A stretch of DNA of 64,000 nt. It comes from Cardinalis cardinalis (taxonomy: Eukaryota; Chordata; Aves; Passeriformes; Cardinalidae). The position numbers were made by a program, and so were the translations under genes. The notes beneath the pieces were generated by a model, which was not told the origin of the DNA, searched no databases, and saw only the letters and a program-made list of their open reading frames with translations. Positions 9,201-22,665 of the stretch are shown here, one piece after another; within the stretch, counting starts at the first letter, position 1, and every line of letters begins with the position of its first letter. The stretch spans positions 6,532,686 through 6,596,685 of the forward strand of contig JACDOX010000023.1 of the NCBI GenBank assembly GCA_014549065.1, written 5' to 3'.

Positions 9201-12200
9201 GGGGTGGTCACAATAAATCATTTGAGTATAAATTTAGCACTCACTGCAATAGCACTGCAATATTTCATAGACATATGTTCCAAGGGAAAGGGTTTGTTCA
9301 TAAATACACTGATGATATACCTGACTTATAACTGGACACTCTCAGTGTGAGCTTAGGAGTAAAATGAAAGTTTATTCTGATTTTCTGGGTATGACGATGG
9401 CTTTTCTGCTAGCAGTGGCTGGTCCATCCTTGTCACATGCGCTCAAAAACTCCACATTCACTCACCCATACCACCAACATATAGGAAAAGAGAGGCAGAA
9501 TTCTATGGGAGAGTAAATTNAGGATGAGGAAGTTATTCTGGACCTGCTGAGTGGCCTCACTCCTGGGGAAGGTTTGCAGAGAGGTAAAGAGAAGCCTTTG
9601 CCTAGGCAAGAGCCAGCCTCCCTGAAGGCAGAGGAGCACTGGTCTCTCACAAAGTTCAACTTGTTGATAAGAGCTACAGTGTTTAAACTACTATTGTAGG
9701 GTGATTTTTCCCTTTTTATTTTTTTTCCTCCAGGGCTACTCCACCTTTCTCAGAATGAGCAGCATATGCAGGCTTAGTTGTGACACTTGGCAGAGAAGTC
9801 AGAGAAGTGGTAAATGCTTGAGAAAAGGCAGCCTTAATTTGTGACTTAATAAGTTTTCAGATTACCTTTCCCTTCAAAAAATGGAACAGCTTTTAAACTA
9901 AACATCCATTATAAAGTGTATTGACAATAACAGAAGTGAAAATTCTGCATAATTGAACTGTCACTATTTAAGGGAAGCTCCTGTAAAAGAAGACGTTGCA
10001 TGCATTCACTGCAACAGACACACTAATATTTTGTTTTGTACAGAATATAGAGGAAAACAGTGTGCAGAAAGCCCAGTAAGCCACCATCTTCTGCATGGAC
10101 AAAAGGCAATGACAATGAAGAAGGTAAAGGGGTGTAGAATTGCATGGAGGGGGCTGATGCTGAAGATCAGACTTCATCCTTACTGATTAGTAAGGATGCT
10201 GAGATGAATAAAACCAGAAATTAATTCCTAGCCATCATACAAATCCTCCACACTACCCTATTTTAATGATTTCATAAGTTCTCTGCACCTAAAAAATATG
10301 TATTTTCTTTTAGCAACTACACACTTATTTAATTCACTTCCTAATAAATCAACACACATTGGGTATTTGCTTTGCAGGCTCACTTTTCCTTAATACTGAG
10401 GGTCATACAGTTAATGCTAGAGTATTCATTTGAAAAGCTGAGGAAGAGCATTACAAATAAACAAAATCTAAAATGAATTAAACTCCTGTTTTATTCAGTG
10501 GAAGAATAAAGAACAGCAGTACACATATTTAGAGTCATAAATGTACCAACAATCTTAATTGAGCTAGTATTTTTAAGCATGTGACTGAATCAAGTAATGG
10601 ACTGGAACAGAGCCTATAATCAGTAATGATCTATTCAGACTCTGTTTGAAGTCTGTTTAAATTCAAGCTCAAAAAAATAGATTTTTAGCCTAATAAATTT
10701 GCCTCCCGGAGTATCTTTTTCACTGCTTGGCAGTATGCTATTGTGGTGGGAGAGTCACACCTCTTAATCTGAAAGTACACTGGATCCTCTCTTCAGGAAT
10801 AAGTTTTCTTCTGTGCATATTTATATCCTCCACAGCCTTGATGGAGCGACTCTCATTTATCTTGAAACAGATGGATATCAAACCCAACTCTTTCTTCAGA
10901 TTAGAATGTATTAGGAATTGCTCAGATGTATCAGCGCCCCAGATAGAAGAGATTCAGACCTTTCCTTCTGTACTTGTCTCATCTAGCAGAGAAGTTATGC
11001 CCTGTAAGCTCCACAGTGATCAGGCTGCTGGGGCTGACGTCCCTAAGCTCCACTGTGCAGCTACAGAGTTGTTTTCTCCTGAAGGCAACTTCAGCCAAGA
11101 TTCTTATCTCAGGTGATCTGACTTGTCTTTTGGGGCCATCCCTTTACTCACAGCCGCTGCACCCTCACACCTACTCCTGAGGCACAGACTGTACCATCTC
11201 TTTAAAGAGGCACTTTTAAAAATAGAAATCCCTCAATGGCTGGCCAAGCATTATCTGGCTTGTCCCAAGCTTCTAACACCACCATCCAAAACAAATCAAA
11301 GGTGACTCTGAGTATTCTTCCACAAGGCCTGAGGACACGAGAGCTTTACTTGTTGGCCAGCAGGTGCCATGCTGGGATTGTACCAATGGTCTTCCTACAC
11401 CAGTCTGGCACCTCCTCATGAGCCAGAATCAGAACGAGACATGTCTGGGAAAAATGCTGGAACTGCACCACAAGGAAGTGGAACTGACCTCCTGGAGGGC
11501 TTACTCTGGTTTTAAGAGTCAGTCACTCTTTGTTCAGTCAGGGGAAAATACAATTGGCTTTTACTTATAGGTGGATCAGAAGTGATATATTAATATGAAG
11601 GTACTCAGAAAGGAGTATTTATAGTGTCAAGACTGATTTCTAAGAAGCCAAAATTTTCAAGGATATGTGAGCACAGTGGCATTTTTCTCTTTCTGTTCAT
11701 TTGTTCTTCCCTATGAAACAGTAACTTCCTACAGCAGTAATAAAGAAAAAGGTGAATTTTACATTCACCTAAACCAAATTTGAGAAGAATAAATTATGGA
11801 ATTTTGTTAGCTTTAATGCAAAAGATTGTGTTTCTGAAGTCTTTATAATTTTATTCCTGCAAAGGAATTAAGAAGATAACATGATTAGCAGGTTAGAAAA
11901 ATATCTGTGGAAGCGCCAGTCACTATAACCGTTTGATGAACATGATACTTACGGAATAGATAAGGAGCTTTCTGATCTGGTACTTAAAAGATTTACAACT
12001 TGTAAACACCTTGCAGAGTACCATTGATTTAACTGGATCTGAGAGTGCTGGCACAACAAACCAGTGCTGAAAACACTAAAAGTTCTGCTTGTGGATAGCC
12101 CAGTCATCTGATGCTGCTTGCTTTGGGNCCATGGTTAATTGTTAACATTTTGGGGACAAGCCAGTGACCCTGTGTTCTTGCTCAGGAATGTATGACCCAT

Positions 12201-15200
12201 TCAACAGCAACAAGTTTGTGCTGAATACCCACTAGGCTGGAATATTTTGGTATTTAAAGATGCACCAAGCTCAAGCTTTTCTGTGTTGCTACTGACTTTT
12301 CATCAGACATCCTGCTCTATGGAATATTCTGTCATCCTGCTTTGTAGTGATGGGTGCATTGTACTATGAGGAAAGTTTGTAAAAGCTAAAGATCACTCAA
12401 GGAGAAATTAAATGGCTTTTGATTATAATGTCTTATTTGTTAGAAACTACTTTAATGAAATCAAGATTGAACACTTTGGATGCAGCAAAATTATGACTTT
12501 AACTTGAAATAACAACAGAAATATTAAAGAATAAATAAATTAGGACATTGTAGAAATAGGATTAAGACCAGTGCAGCTAGTAATAAAACTGAAAAAGATA
12601 CATACTTATTCCAAGTTTAATTTATTTGTGGCCAGCAAATTTTAATTACAACAAATCCTATTTGCTGCATATTTACCAATTTATCATACAAGGACCATAA
12701 AGTGGAATTATATTGGGTGATTTATTTTGTGGCTGTTTCTCTCTGCTTTGTGTTCATGCCTAAATCATGAAGAGAAAATGGGACCACTAGCAAAATCCAA
12801 ATAGTTTATTTAAAACAAAATGTGTAATTGTTCAGAAATAGGCTATTGACTTTCACTGGGTTAAACAGCTCATGTACTGATTAGGCTTGAAGCTATAATT
12901 GTTCTTGTCACCCAAACTCTGCTCAGTCAATACCTTTTTATCATATACATTTTTAATCACATATTAATAAACAAGAAGGTGTGCTTTATTGATGGCTGGA
13001 TTAGTTTATTGACCAACTTAACAACTCTCTATATGGTTTCTGAACAGAGAAACAAGGTCAGTGTGTAAAGATGAGGAATAGTACATTCACCATCTTTAAT
13101 ATACTTCAATCTGGCAGTGTACTCCCTTTCTTACAAGTGCTGCAATATCTATAATTTTTCCAATTATTTTAGAAATTATTTCATGTTTTAAACAATCTCA
13201 CTGTTCAAGCTCATTTTTGCTTTAGTTTCAGGAACTTCAGACTTCTAAGACTTTCTCTAATTTACTACTTTTTTGTCACCTTCACACTAAGCTGCAGTAT
13301 TTTTTAAACCTTTGGGAATTCAAGTTTTCAGATACTGGTAGATTCTTACCAAGTGTTCTTTAATTACTCCTATTTTGGAACANACTGTTGGAAAATTTTT
13401 AGATCCTCCTAACTGATAACATTCTTCATCCTTCTAATCAGTTCTTGTAAGTTTTTTCTCTGTGAATAGTTATTGTGAGTATTCTCCTTGAGATCCAGGT
13501 TTGAAATTATGGCTTCTAAAACAACTGTATGAAATTAAGGATTAAAACAATAATAGAATGTGGTACTACCAGTGTGTATTCTTTTCCTGTCAGAAAACAT
13601 TTGTGCAGAGGAACTCCCATTCTACACCCCCTCTTTTATTTTTAGTTTTTAATTATTGCTTTTATTTTTCAAAGGAATAGGAAGTGGAATAGAAATAGAC
13701 CTTTTTATCGGGATCTCCATTTTTTCAAAACGCTGTTTTCTGACAGAAAAGTAATAAATTGAAAATATGTTGATGAGTCTGCCTGTCAGGCACTCACATG
13801 ATCACCTAAACCCAAAAGTCATGTGGAAAAACAGCTGACTGCCAGCACACGCTTCTCCTCAGCCAGGAACAGAGACGAAGCATGTTTTCAGCTGAAGTTT
13901 TTAGTCTCTAAACCCTTCCACATGCTCTTCTCCTTAAGGTATTAGGTATGAGGCAAATCACTGCAGTATCACGTACCAGTAGCTCTGATTTTACCAGGGG
14001 CTCATGCCTGAATAGTTTAGGTGATAAGATGTACAGGAAAAAAAAGGTCTGGCTTGAATGTTTCTAAAATCACATGCAGAGGCACTATTGCTTTCCTTTC
14101 TCTGTGTGCAGTTCTCCAGATGCCTCTCAAATAAGCTCTATCCCCACTATGGATTACAGCTCACAGTAAAGAGAGGCTGTCTGAAGAGGTCTCTGTATTT
14201 CTTTTTTTCCCACCCAGAAACTGTGCAGTCTCCCAGAGTATATTGTTATTAGCTTTGATTTTCTTGCAAATAGATTAATTTATTATTTAACTACTTTTCT
14301 GCTCCCTCCAGGTCTTTTTATGCTACCAATTGCATTTACATTTTTTTTTTAGGAAGAGGTAAAATATCTCAGCACTATCCAGTAATGTTTTTCTGTGCCT
14401 TTGTCTCTGGAGCTTAAAAGATATATCAATTTTATCCTTTTTGTGAGTGCTATGCTATAATCCTCAGGCTGCCGGTCAAGGAAAACACTTAAGACTCAAA
14501 TATACTGAAGTATAAAAATCTAGCATAATGATGGAGAGAAAGCTGCTAGTGCAGTTATTAAACTCCAACCAGTGACCCCCAGGCACTGCAGCTTTAAATG
14601 GGGAAGTTTGAGAAAGCAAGTGAAGAAGAGAGGATCCTTCACTCCACTAATACCTCAAAATACCGTGAAAGGGGAACTGAAGCAACAGCAGAGGGTCAGG
14701 GTGAACTGCTCATTACCACAAGGTCTTCTCAAGAAATGAAAGGTGTTACCAGAAACACATCTGAACCAAGAGCAGACTAAACTCCTGTGGATGACTAAAC
14801 TGGCAAACCCATTCATATTCACATGAGCATTAGCCCTGTGAAAGCACAGAGTGCACCGAAATGTTGTGTAGAAGTTCTGGTCATGCAAGGTAAAGCTTCC
14901 CAGAGGCACCCTTTAATTGGTCTCAGTTTCTCTGCCAAACATCATCAAAGTTTCAGATGTTCAGGCCAGGTCTTGTCACTTTACTATTTCATCACTTTTT
15001 GGATTACTGACTCCCAGCATAAATGTTCTCAAACATATTGCACCCTGTATGTTTTTCTGCCTTTCACGTGCTACTTCCTTCCCTAAAAGCCTTGATGGAT
15101 TCTTAAAAAGTAGAGAAAGGAAAATTACGGAGTGGGAACTGCTATAAACCCCACAAAGTTAATGTTTGTCCAGATACTTTTTAATTTCAAGGGCAGACAG

Positions 15201-15521
15201 AGGAAATTTTCATAACCCTTAAGGAACACAGTCCCTCCTACCTAATTTCTGGCCTTTCAAAGAAAAAAAGCCCCAAACACAAGAAAGCCCAGCAACCATG
15301 CAAGCTGTGGGTCCCACATGCTGCTCCCTATGCCGGTGTGTAGGAAGTGTACAGAGTGAGGCAAGCAAAAGCGTTTCTGGGCAAGTTGTTATTAAAGGGA
15401 AGGCAACTACTAGAGCCAGTTTATGAAATGATTGAAATGAGTACTATGCACAATGAATAGGCTGGTTTCCATGGTAGGAACACACCGAACCATGCCAGCG
15501 TGGGCTGACTCACCACAAATA

Positions 15522-15715
15522 GGTGGGTTTGACTCTTGGCTCTGACACTGACTTATTACACGGCCTCAGGCAAATCCCTAAACATTTGTTTTTAGTTCTC
15601 CATTTATATGATTTGGATAATACTTACATACCTGAAGGGGATACTTTAAGATACAATATGTTTAAGATACTACAAAGATTTGAAACGCTGTAACATAGCT
15701 AAGCCTCATTAACAC
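15522..15715 (+). repeat. Ancient MIR-like (CORE-SINE) fragment
   Basis: The order of short phrases follows the MIR SINE: a GGGTTTGACTC-type segment, then TTGGCTCTGACACTGACTTA, then a CCTCAGGCAAATC segment, a TTCTCCATTTAT-like segment, a GGATAATACTTACATACC segment and a final AAAGATTTGAAACGCTG-like stretch. MIR-type SINEs are tRNA-derived, older than the bird-mammal split and usually strongly decayed, as here. The match is by eye from family knowledge; the exact subfamily and ends are uncertain. Such old copies are sometimes kept as regulatory elements. Confidence 0.6.
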
Positions 15716-16419
15716 CGTCAGACTAAAATAAACACCGGATGATTTAGGTAATGTCGTACATGTTCCTGGAACTGGGGAACTTCACTNAACAAAGAGCAAA
15801 ATCTTCAAAGAGCCAGAGGAAAGGGAAGGTACAACTTATTGGGAAGGTGAAGCACTTTGCAAGGGTGGGTGAATTTGTAGGGGAAGAAGAACAAGTTTGT
15901 TAACAGGCAAGAGTTCATCCTTCATTAATTATTGAAGTGGTTGGACAGTGCTGAAAAGCAGCACATGCTCAGGACTGGGTGAAGAAAACAAGAACAGCCT
16001 CGGTTACCCCCTGTATTGGAGCTAGAGAGGACTTTGCCAAGAAGAGACCTGAGGGTTTATTTTTATTTCCTATATGATGTGAAAACACAAATGTCAAAAG
16101 AAATCTTCTCCATTCAGACTTTCCTCTCCTGTCAGGAAGGGGAGATGGTTTTCTCCAAAACAGCATGAGATGCTCTGAGAGTTCCCCAGGACTGAATCAT
16201 GCAGAAGGACGATGCTTATCCTGCTGAACTTTTCAGCAGGGGAGAAGTCCTGGCATGGTGAGAGATGGGTTGGAAGTCCCTCTAGAAGAAAAGGACCCAG
16301 TAAAGCCACCGGGAAGAGCTCATCCTATGGTGACTGCATTAAATTCATTGCAGTGAGGACAAAGTCGGAGCCCCCAGACCTCTGTTGGAGACTCTGGGCC
16401 TGCCACCAATGTCCTGAAA

Positions 16420-16830
16420 TCTTTAATCACCAAATCAGATTAGTTTGTGTTGGAAGGGATGTTAAAGACCATCTAGTTCTGACCTCCCTGCTCCAGGCAG
16501 GAACACCTCCCACTAGACAAGGTTGCCCAGAGCTCTATCCAGCCCAACCTTAGCACACTTCCAGGCCAGGACAACNTGTTCCAGTGCTTCACCACCTTCA
16601 AAATAAAGGACTTCTTTCCAATATCTAATTTAACCCTACTTTCCTTCAGCTCAAAGCCATTCCCCTTTGTCCTATCTCCACATGCCCTTGCAAAAAACAT
16701 TCCTCTCCAGCTGTCCTGGTCCTGTAGCTCCCTTTATGGCAGCTGGAAGGTGCTATAAAGTTCCTCTGGAGCCTTCTCTTCTCCTNAAAGGCTCAAAAAC
16801 CTGAACTCTCTCAGCCTGTCTCTTCATCTT
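16420..16830 (-). mobile_element. CR1 LINE, 5'-truncated copy
   Basis: Read on the plus strand, the sequence runs through the familiar reverse complement of a CR1 3' end: a TTGGAAGGGATGTTAAAGAC segment, then phrases matching the end of the reverse-transcriptase frame (for example AAGCCATTCCCCTTTGTCCT near 16657) and a CTTCTCTTCTCC segment near 16775. The element therefore lies on the minus strand. On that strand a 75-codon frame at 16473-16700 keeps a decayed piece of the reverse-transcriptase C-terminus followed by 3' UTR. CR1 is the dominant LINE of birds and is almost always 5'-truncated, as here. It is an inactive fossil. Confidence 0.92.
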
Positions 16831-18329
16831 AAGCCCCACTTACACCAGAAGGAATGCATTTTTGGGCTCACCCAGAGAGAGGCAAATCCCACACACAGAA
16901 TATCAGATAAGATAAAACATCAACATTAGCACTTCTGAGGTTTCCTTCCCCAACTGATTTTTTTTCCTTCTCCAAAGTTTTTATCCACACTTAAAGGCCT
17001 TAGTGAAAAAACACATTCTTAAAAAAGGGTGGAGGGAAAGCCTCGAAGCATAAAGAGTAGTATAACAGGATGTAAATCAGCTTAGCTGCTCTAGGAGTAG
17101 GAGGGAGAGGTTGGAAGTGAACAAGGAAGAGGAGGAGAAGCTGAAGTGGAGGTCTTTGAGTGAGGGAGATGCAGCCAGAGGTAGGAAAAAGGGGGACTTC
17201 TCTTGGTCAGTGGTAGGGAGCAGGTGAAGCTGCAGCAGTCAGGTCAGGAAATGAGAAATGGGAAATGAGAATTATGACAATTAGTCCCAAGNTCTATTCT
17301 TTTAAATACATTTGTAGCAAGCCTGAGAAAACAAGTTGAGGGCCAGTGATTTGAACAGGATCTCCAACTTTTGGGGATAAACCTTCNTTCTTTTTACTGC
17401 TTTGACTGGAAAGGACTAACAGCCAGTCCTCTCTCCAGACCAGTTCTACCATCATCCTGCTCTGAATGCCCACTCCTGGTTGAAAAATGTTGCCCTGTCC
17501 TGCAGCTTTTTTTGCCCAGGTGAGTCCAACAGAAAGGAGTCCTGACTGTCACCTCTGAGACTGCCCAGCACTGTGAACCAAAGGATGGTAAGTGGAGAAA
17601 TCTGGGAGATTTTCTTCCAAAGAGCACCTCTACTCCTGAAGACAGTGCTCTGCCAGGCACATTCAAACACTGTGGCATGAGAACGTAGGCTGGGCTTGTC
17701 CTGCATCCCACAGTCACACCAAGGCCATTTTTAAGCTGGTAGCACAGAGCACCCCACAACTCCTTGGTAGATGTCACTGAATTGGGCAATTTGGGTTCTC
17801 CACTCATTACAACTATTTTTGTGTCTTATTTACCACTTGTGACAACCCTGAAGATGGAGCTGGATCTAGAACACAGTTTGGGACACTGCCACACTGCTGG
17901 CTATAAAACTGTTGCCCATACCAGAAAACAAAAGTATTTTTGCCTTGTAAGCTGATAAGTTCTTTATAGGCACACATCAGTTGAGAGACACAAAATCAAA
18001 TTCATATGAAACTAGCAAAGATGATCCATTTTTACTACTTCTACAGAAGACAGAGCACTTTTCTTCCAAGAAAGTTGAATAAACCACAGAGCTTTCTTAA
18101 GGAGACTTTTCTCCTTGTCTTCAGAAAGTCCTTAACGTGACATCTGTCCCTGCACTGTCACCTCCTTTAAAACTAACAAATGCATGACAGATAGTACAAG
18201 ATTTATAAATTAAAGAAACCCACCCCTTTTAAGTAATATTCTTTAAATCTCAGTTTCTGACAGTCCTCCTATTTGCTCAGTAACTGTAATAGGCGTATTT
18301 TTCAGAAAATAGTGAATAAAAACTGACAA

Positions 18330-18500
18330 GCTATCGGGGGAATCTGAATGCATAATTGATAGGGGCATAAATTAATATGATTAGGCCTTTATTGGGTGCC
18401 ACTGCTGCCAAACCTACAAAAGGGGCATGGAATAAAACATGGCTATGTTCTCAGGGCTGATAGACATCAATATGTAATGCATATTATCTCAAACCTTCTC
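18330..18500. promoter_or_regulatory. Candidate conserved non-coding element (homeodomain-site rich)
   Basis: The block has several homeodomain-like cores close together: ATAATTGAT near 18352, TTAATATGATTAG near 18372 and a TTTATTG near 18388. AGGGGCAT occurs twice, exactly 60 bp apart (18361 and 18421). Such texture is typical of developmental enhancers. No alignment could be made, so conservation is a guess. Confidence 0.22.
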
Positions 18501-19259
18501 ATGTAGTCTGCTTATGACAGCACTCAACCTAATTGAAATTTTTATCTTTCTGTTGCATACAGACAGTTTTGACTAGCTGCTTCCAGGGAAAAGAGAGAAA
18601 TCCAAATGACCCAAACCAAGATTTCTCTGTAGAGGTATATACCCTTTTTGCAAATCACTTTAAAATGGCTTTTTGCTTTCTGGTTTTATAAAGCCGTCTT
18701 CAGAAAGCTGCATTAAAGTCAGCTTGGGATTTGGTGTGCTTCTCTTCCTTTTAACTAAGCTTAACAGTGCATTTCCCTAAAAGAAAGAAAAGAATCAAAA
18801 TATTTCTTTCTAAAAATCAATATATTGTATGCTCACACCCACTGAGGCCACATTTTGCTGCAGTTCTGCACACTGAGCACATACACCTTAGGAAACAATC
18901 ACTCTTGTTTATTAAAGAATTTTAAACTCTACCTCCAGGTCTGTGAGGAAACAGCTAAAAATTAGGAGTGATTTCTTGAACTGACATCCCCAGTCCCTCA
19001 AAAAAATGTTGGTCAGGTGATACAGTTCAATTAAGAGAATTTGAAATTATGTTTCATGTTTTTCTTTACTTTTTCAGCTCTCTTTGTGACTTCACACAGT
19101 GTGAAATGAAAAGTCATGGCAAAACAGTGATGGCTATCAGTTCTAAAATGTTTCAAATGCTTTTCTGTAAATGAGACTGTAATCAATGGTCACTTTTCAT
19201 GAAGGATTTATTCTTTGAGAAGTCAAAGTTGATTAAAAAGTTTCACAACCAATGTTTAT

Positions 19260-19440
19260 CTCTTCATGGAAAAGTTCTGTACCGCATGAGCGTTCCTGAG
19301 AATTTGTGCTACCAATTCTAAATATTTTTATTACAATAGTGTTGGAAATTGTACAAATAAGAAAATGAATCCGTTTCGGCTCTGTTGTTTACAGTCTAGG
19401 ACGGGATTACTCCTGGAGTAATACACATTAACCTATAAAG
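19260..19440. promoter_or_regulatory. Candidate conserved non-coding element (SOX, forkhead and K50 homeodomain motifs)
   Basis: Five CpGs survive between about 19280 and 19405 in a region otherwise nearly free of CpG, which can indicate constraint or lack of methylation. Visible motifs include ACAATAG (SOX type) near 19334, TGTTTAC (forkhead type) near 19386 and GGGATTAC (OTX/PITX type, reverse TAATCCC) near 19403. Function is inferred only from motif texture. Confidence 0.25.
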
Positions 19441-22434
19441 ACAAAAATAAAACTGAGAGGGGCAGAAATGGGTCCAAAAACTTTTTTTGGCTTTACTAAA
19501 ACTAACTTCCTAAGACACAGGAAATAAATCGAATCCTTCTTTATGAAATATGTTTAAAAGCCCAAGCATCTACATTGATAAATAAAAATCATGTTAATGG
19601 TTATTTTCATACCATGACATGAAGACAAAGGCAGCAAGCTAAAAAATGACTTTTCTGTGTTCATGGACAATCTTTTACTCTTCTGCCTCATCACTCCATT
19701 ATCACAAGCAGTAAGGCATCCATAAATATAAAGAGGCCACGCATTTTGTAGCTCGAAGAATGACATATTGTGTTCTGAATGATCCATTTTGTTGCAGCTG
19801 TTATTTCAAGTAATTTATTTATTTCAGAGGCTTTAGAGAAGTCCCACTTTCATGTTACATCTGCCTTTGCTAGTTGCAAGTTCAAGACGGGAAACACACC
19901 TGTCATGATTTCCTTTTTACTTATATATGTGGCAGAGAGGTCAGGGCAGTTGATGGACAACAGGAGCTCATGAATTTTCCCTCAGGAGCCCTGGAGAAAC
20001 TCCAGACTTTATTTTACCCTTATGAGAATTTGTCATACTAATAAGTTTTAATGAAACACGTGTTGGGAGCCTACTTCAGTGTTGTTTGTTCCTGCTGTGG
20101 GGCTCTATTGAAAAGGGATCTCCCTCTCCCTTTCCAGAAACAAGGCTGATAACCATATCACTGGAACATACACTGTGCACACACTGTGGCTTTGAGTGGA
20201 TTGTCAGGGGCACAGGAGTGAGTGAAGGCGTAGGGATTTAAAGGCTGGCTGCTAAAAGAATGGATTACAAATACAGCTTTAAGTTAAAAATTACTATTCC
20301 TAATCCAATCATAAGGTACATTTAGACATCCCTGTTCACAATGGAGCTTCAACCCAAGTCCATGAACAAAATTAGCACTGGCAAATGAGAGAAATGGGAA
20401 GGTCTGTGGAGCACAGAGGTAGTCCTGCAGCCTGACTTGGGTGCTTCACCGGATTTGAATGCAGGTTTGGTTACAGAAGTTGTAGGATTCAGATGTAGCC
20501 AACAGGAGCACCAACACCCAAGTGACCTCTCTCAGACACCTGTGAGCTGTCCAAGACTCCTAAAGAAAAGTGATGGTGTGGGACCTGCTCCTTCCTTTGC
20601 ATAGGACAGTGCAGACTTTGAAATTTTCACACTGTTTTAGAAAGCTGTGAAGAATGATTGAAGGCTTTCCAATGGGGCAAATTCACATGTTTAATCACAG
20701 GAAAACCAGCAGGGGTCATGGCACATTTTTGATAACTCTCTATGAGCCAGGCTTTTTTGACTGTCCTGCATACTTCAGCATCTACTTGGCCAAATCAAGT
20801 GTGTAAAGGAAAGTGTAGTGGATGAACCCAGCTTGTGTAGACATGGCATCCACTTGGACCCACTGCCTGACATGGGCTTGATGATCCGTAACAGAAATCC
20901 AGGTTATTACAATAGCCTTGAAACCAGTCAATGAACACACAGCCAAAAATCATATTAAACATGGGACAGAGGAGAGAAACGAGCATCATTTTCATGGGTA
21001 TGAAAGCACAGGACCACACAGAAAATAAAAAACACCTGCAGTGCTATTATAATGAATCACAGGTATTAATTAGCTCACAGAACCCTTGTACAGCAGGGAT
21101 GGGCTCTGCTATCCCTTCGTGTAGAGGGAGAATTAAGACTCAGGAAATAAGAGAGGCATTTCCAGGGAGGTGAATGGCACCTGAGGCCGCCAAGCCTCTT
21201 TGTAGTTTTGAGATCTGTTCCTCCCCTACAAAGTATTTTGCCTGAGGTCAAAAAGAGCTTCTAAACAGAGGCTGTAGAAGTTCCAGTCCTAAACCTCCAC
21301 TGAACCACCTTGCAGGATATTGGCAGAAATCTTGCTGTGCTTACTGCAAACCAGTGAAAGCCCAAATTTGCCAAATAACTACAGCTCTTTGAGGGGCTAG
21401 AACTTGCCTGAAATTAGCAAAATAAAACACATATAAGGTTTTAATATCCCCGCCCCTCACTGCAAAGTTATTTGAGGAATTTCATCATTGTGACACTTTC
21501 AAATGACCAAATTGAAACACTTTGCATGCTAGTAAAGGGCATTGTACCAACCATGTTTTAACAAAGACCATTTATCACCACTGGAATGTAAATCCTTTTG
21601 ACTTTGTGTTATTCCATTCATCCTTGTTTCAAATAATGCAATTCTAACATTGTATTGATATTCTTTTACATTTTCCCCCCACCCTTGTTTTCAATTTAAA
21701 AACTAGTTTCTAAACACATTTGATGCAACTAAGTTTTGTATCTGTGTCCTTAAGGAAGTATGCAGAAGATGTGCTCAGCTATATTGATCTCTGAGGAAAT
21801 GTGGATGAGGTAGATAATGTGAAACCTTTTTGTCATTACTACCAGTTATATAGGTTCTGGAAACTTTCTGTGTTTGGCTGACTAGATAAGTGGATGCACT
21901 CACATTTATTTGATTGGAAAAGTATGGGGACTAAACTGTGTCTCCCCAGTTTCTGTATGGAATTGATCTTTTGTGTATTAACACTTTTCTATTACAGCAA
22001 AGGAATTGCTGATTAGGAGAGCAGAAGCACCCCTTTCTTTCTGCTGCAGTCTTTAGAGACCAGACTTAAAGAAAAGGGAAGGAAAACAAACAAGTTAAGG
22101 AAGGGACAACAACAGGGCACAGTACAAAGTGCAAAACATTTCCACCTCTAATCTTCAGAAAATGAAGGAGAAAGAAATTTCTCTCTTGACTGAATTAGCT
22201 CCTTGCATCCCTCACATCTGTGGCAGACCTCTCCTTCCTCCCCCTGGTCCGGAGTAGCTGCAGGTGGCAGGTACCTGGTCAGTTCTGGCTCAGTTGCAGG
22301 AGCCAAGGCTGGGGCTGATAGCTGGGGNACCTGGTAGAATGTTTATCATGGGGCACCAGGTTATCAGTGTTAACATGCAAGCCCCATGACTTGATGTACC
22401 GTAGTTTTTCTAAAAGGTGAATGGGTATAAACTG

Positions 22435-22665
22435 AATCACACAATCACAGAATAAGCTGAGTTGGAGGGGATCCACAAGGTTTATCAAAGTCCATCTTTT
22501 GACTCTGCACAGGATATCACAAGCGCCACACCATGTGCCTGAGAGTGCTGCCCAAACACTCCTTGAACAGCCTTGGTGCTGTGACCACTTCCCCAAGGAG
22601 CCTGTTCCTGTGCTCAGCCACTCTCTGGGTGAAGAATCTTTTTCTAATGTTTAATCTATGGGACA
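22435..22665 (-). mobile_element. CR1 LINE, short 3'-end copy
   Basis: The plus strand starts with an AATCACACAATCACAGAATA segment followed by GTTGGAGGGGATCC and later phrases such as CTGTGACCACTTCCCCAAGG near 22578 and TGGGTGAAGAATC near 22627. These are the reverse complement of a CR1 3' UTR and the last codons of its reverse-transcriptase frame. It differs clearly from the copy at 16420-16830, so it belongs to another CR1 subfamily. The right end fades into unrecognised sequence near 22665. Confidence 0.88.

Larger units (their letters stand above)
3251..15520. other. AT-rich non-coding stretch, no gene recognised
   Basis: About 12 kb without a supportable exon, RNA gene or sizeable transposon. 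Open frames such as 3454-3822, 4667-5086 and 10727-11116 (all plus) lack recognisable domains. The stretch holds a pyrimidine tract at 4284-4320, a short TG repeat at 6252-6266 and a purine-rich interval at about 5770-6010. Intronic or intergenic status cannot be decided. Confidence 0.6.
16831..22434. other. Non-coding stretch with candidate conserved blocks
   Basis: No exon or RNA gene is recognised. A purine-rich interval lies at about 17090-17200. The frame at 17394-17807 on the minus strand has no recognisable domain. Two sub-regions, 18330-18500 and 19260-19440, look unlike neutral background and are listed separately. This stretch holds almost no N characters, unlike 23.8-29.3 kb. Confidence 0.55.

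Noticed and set aside
10727..11116. 129-codon plus-strand frame
   Set aside because: No recognisable family and no splice signals of note; composition like the background.
21080..21180. GACTCAGGAAATAAGAGAGG-like phrase recalling the end of MIR or L2 elements
   Set aside because: Too short and too diverged to separate from chance by eye.
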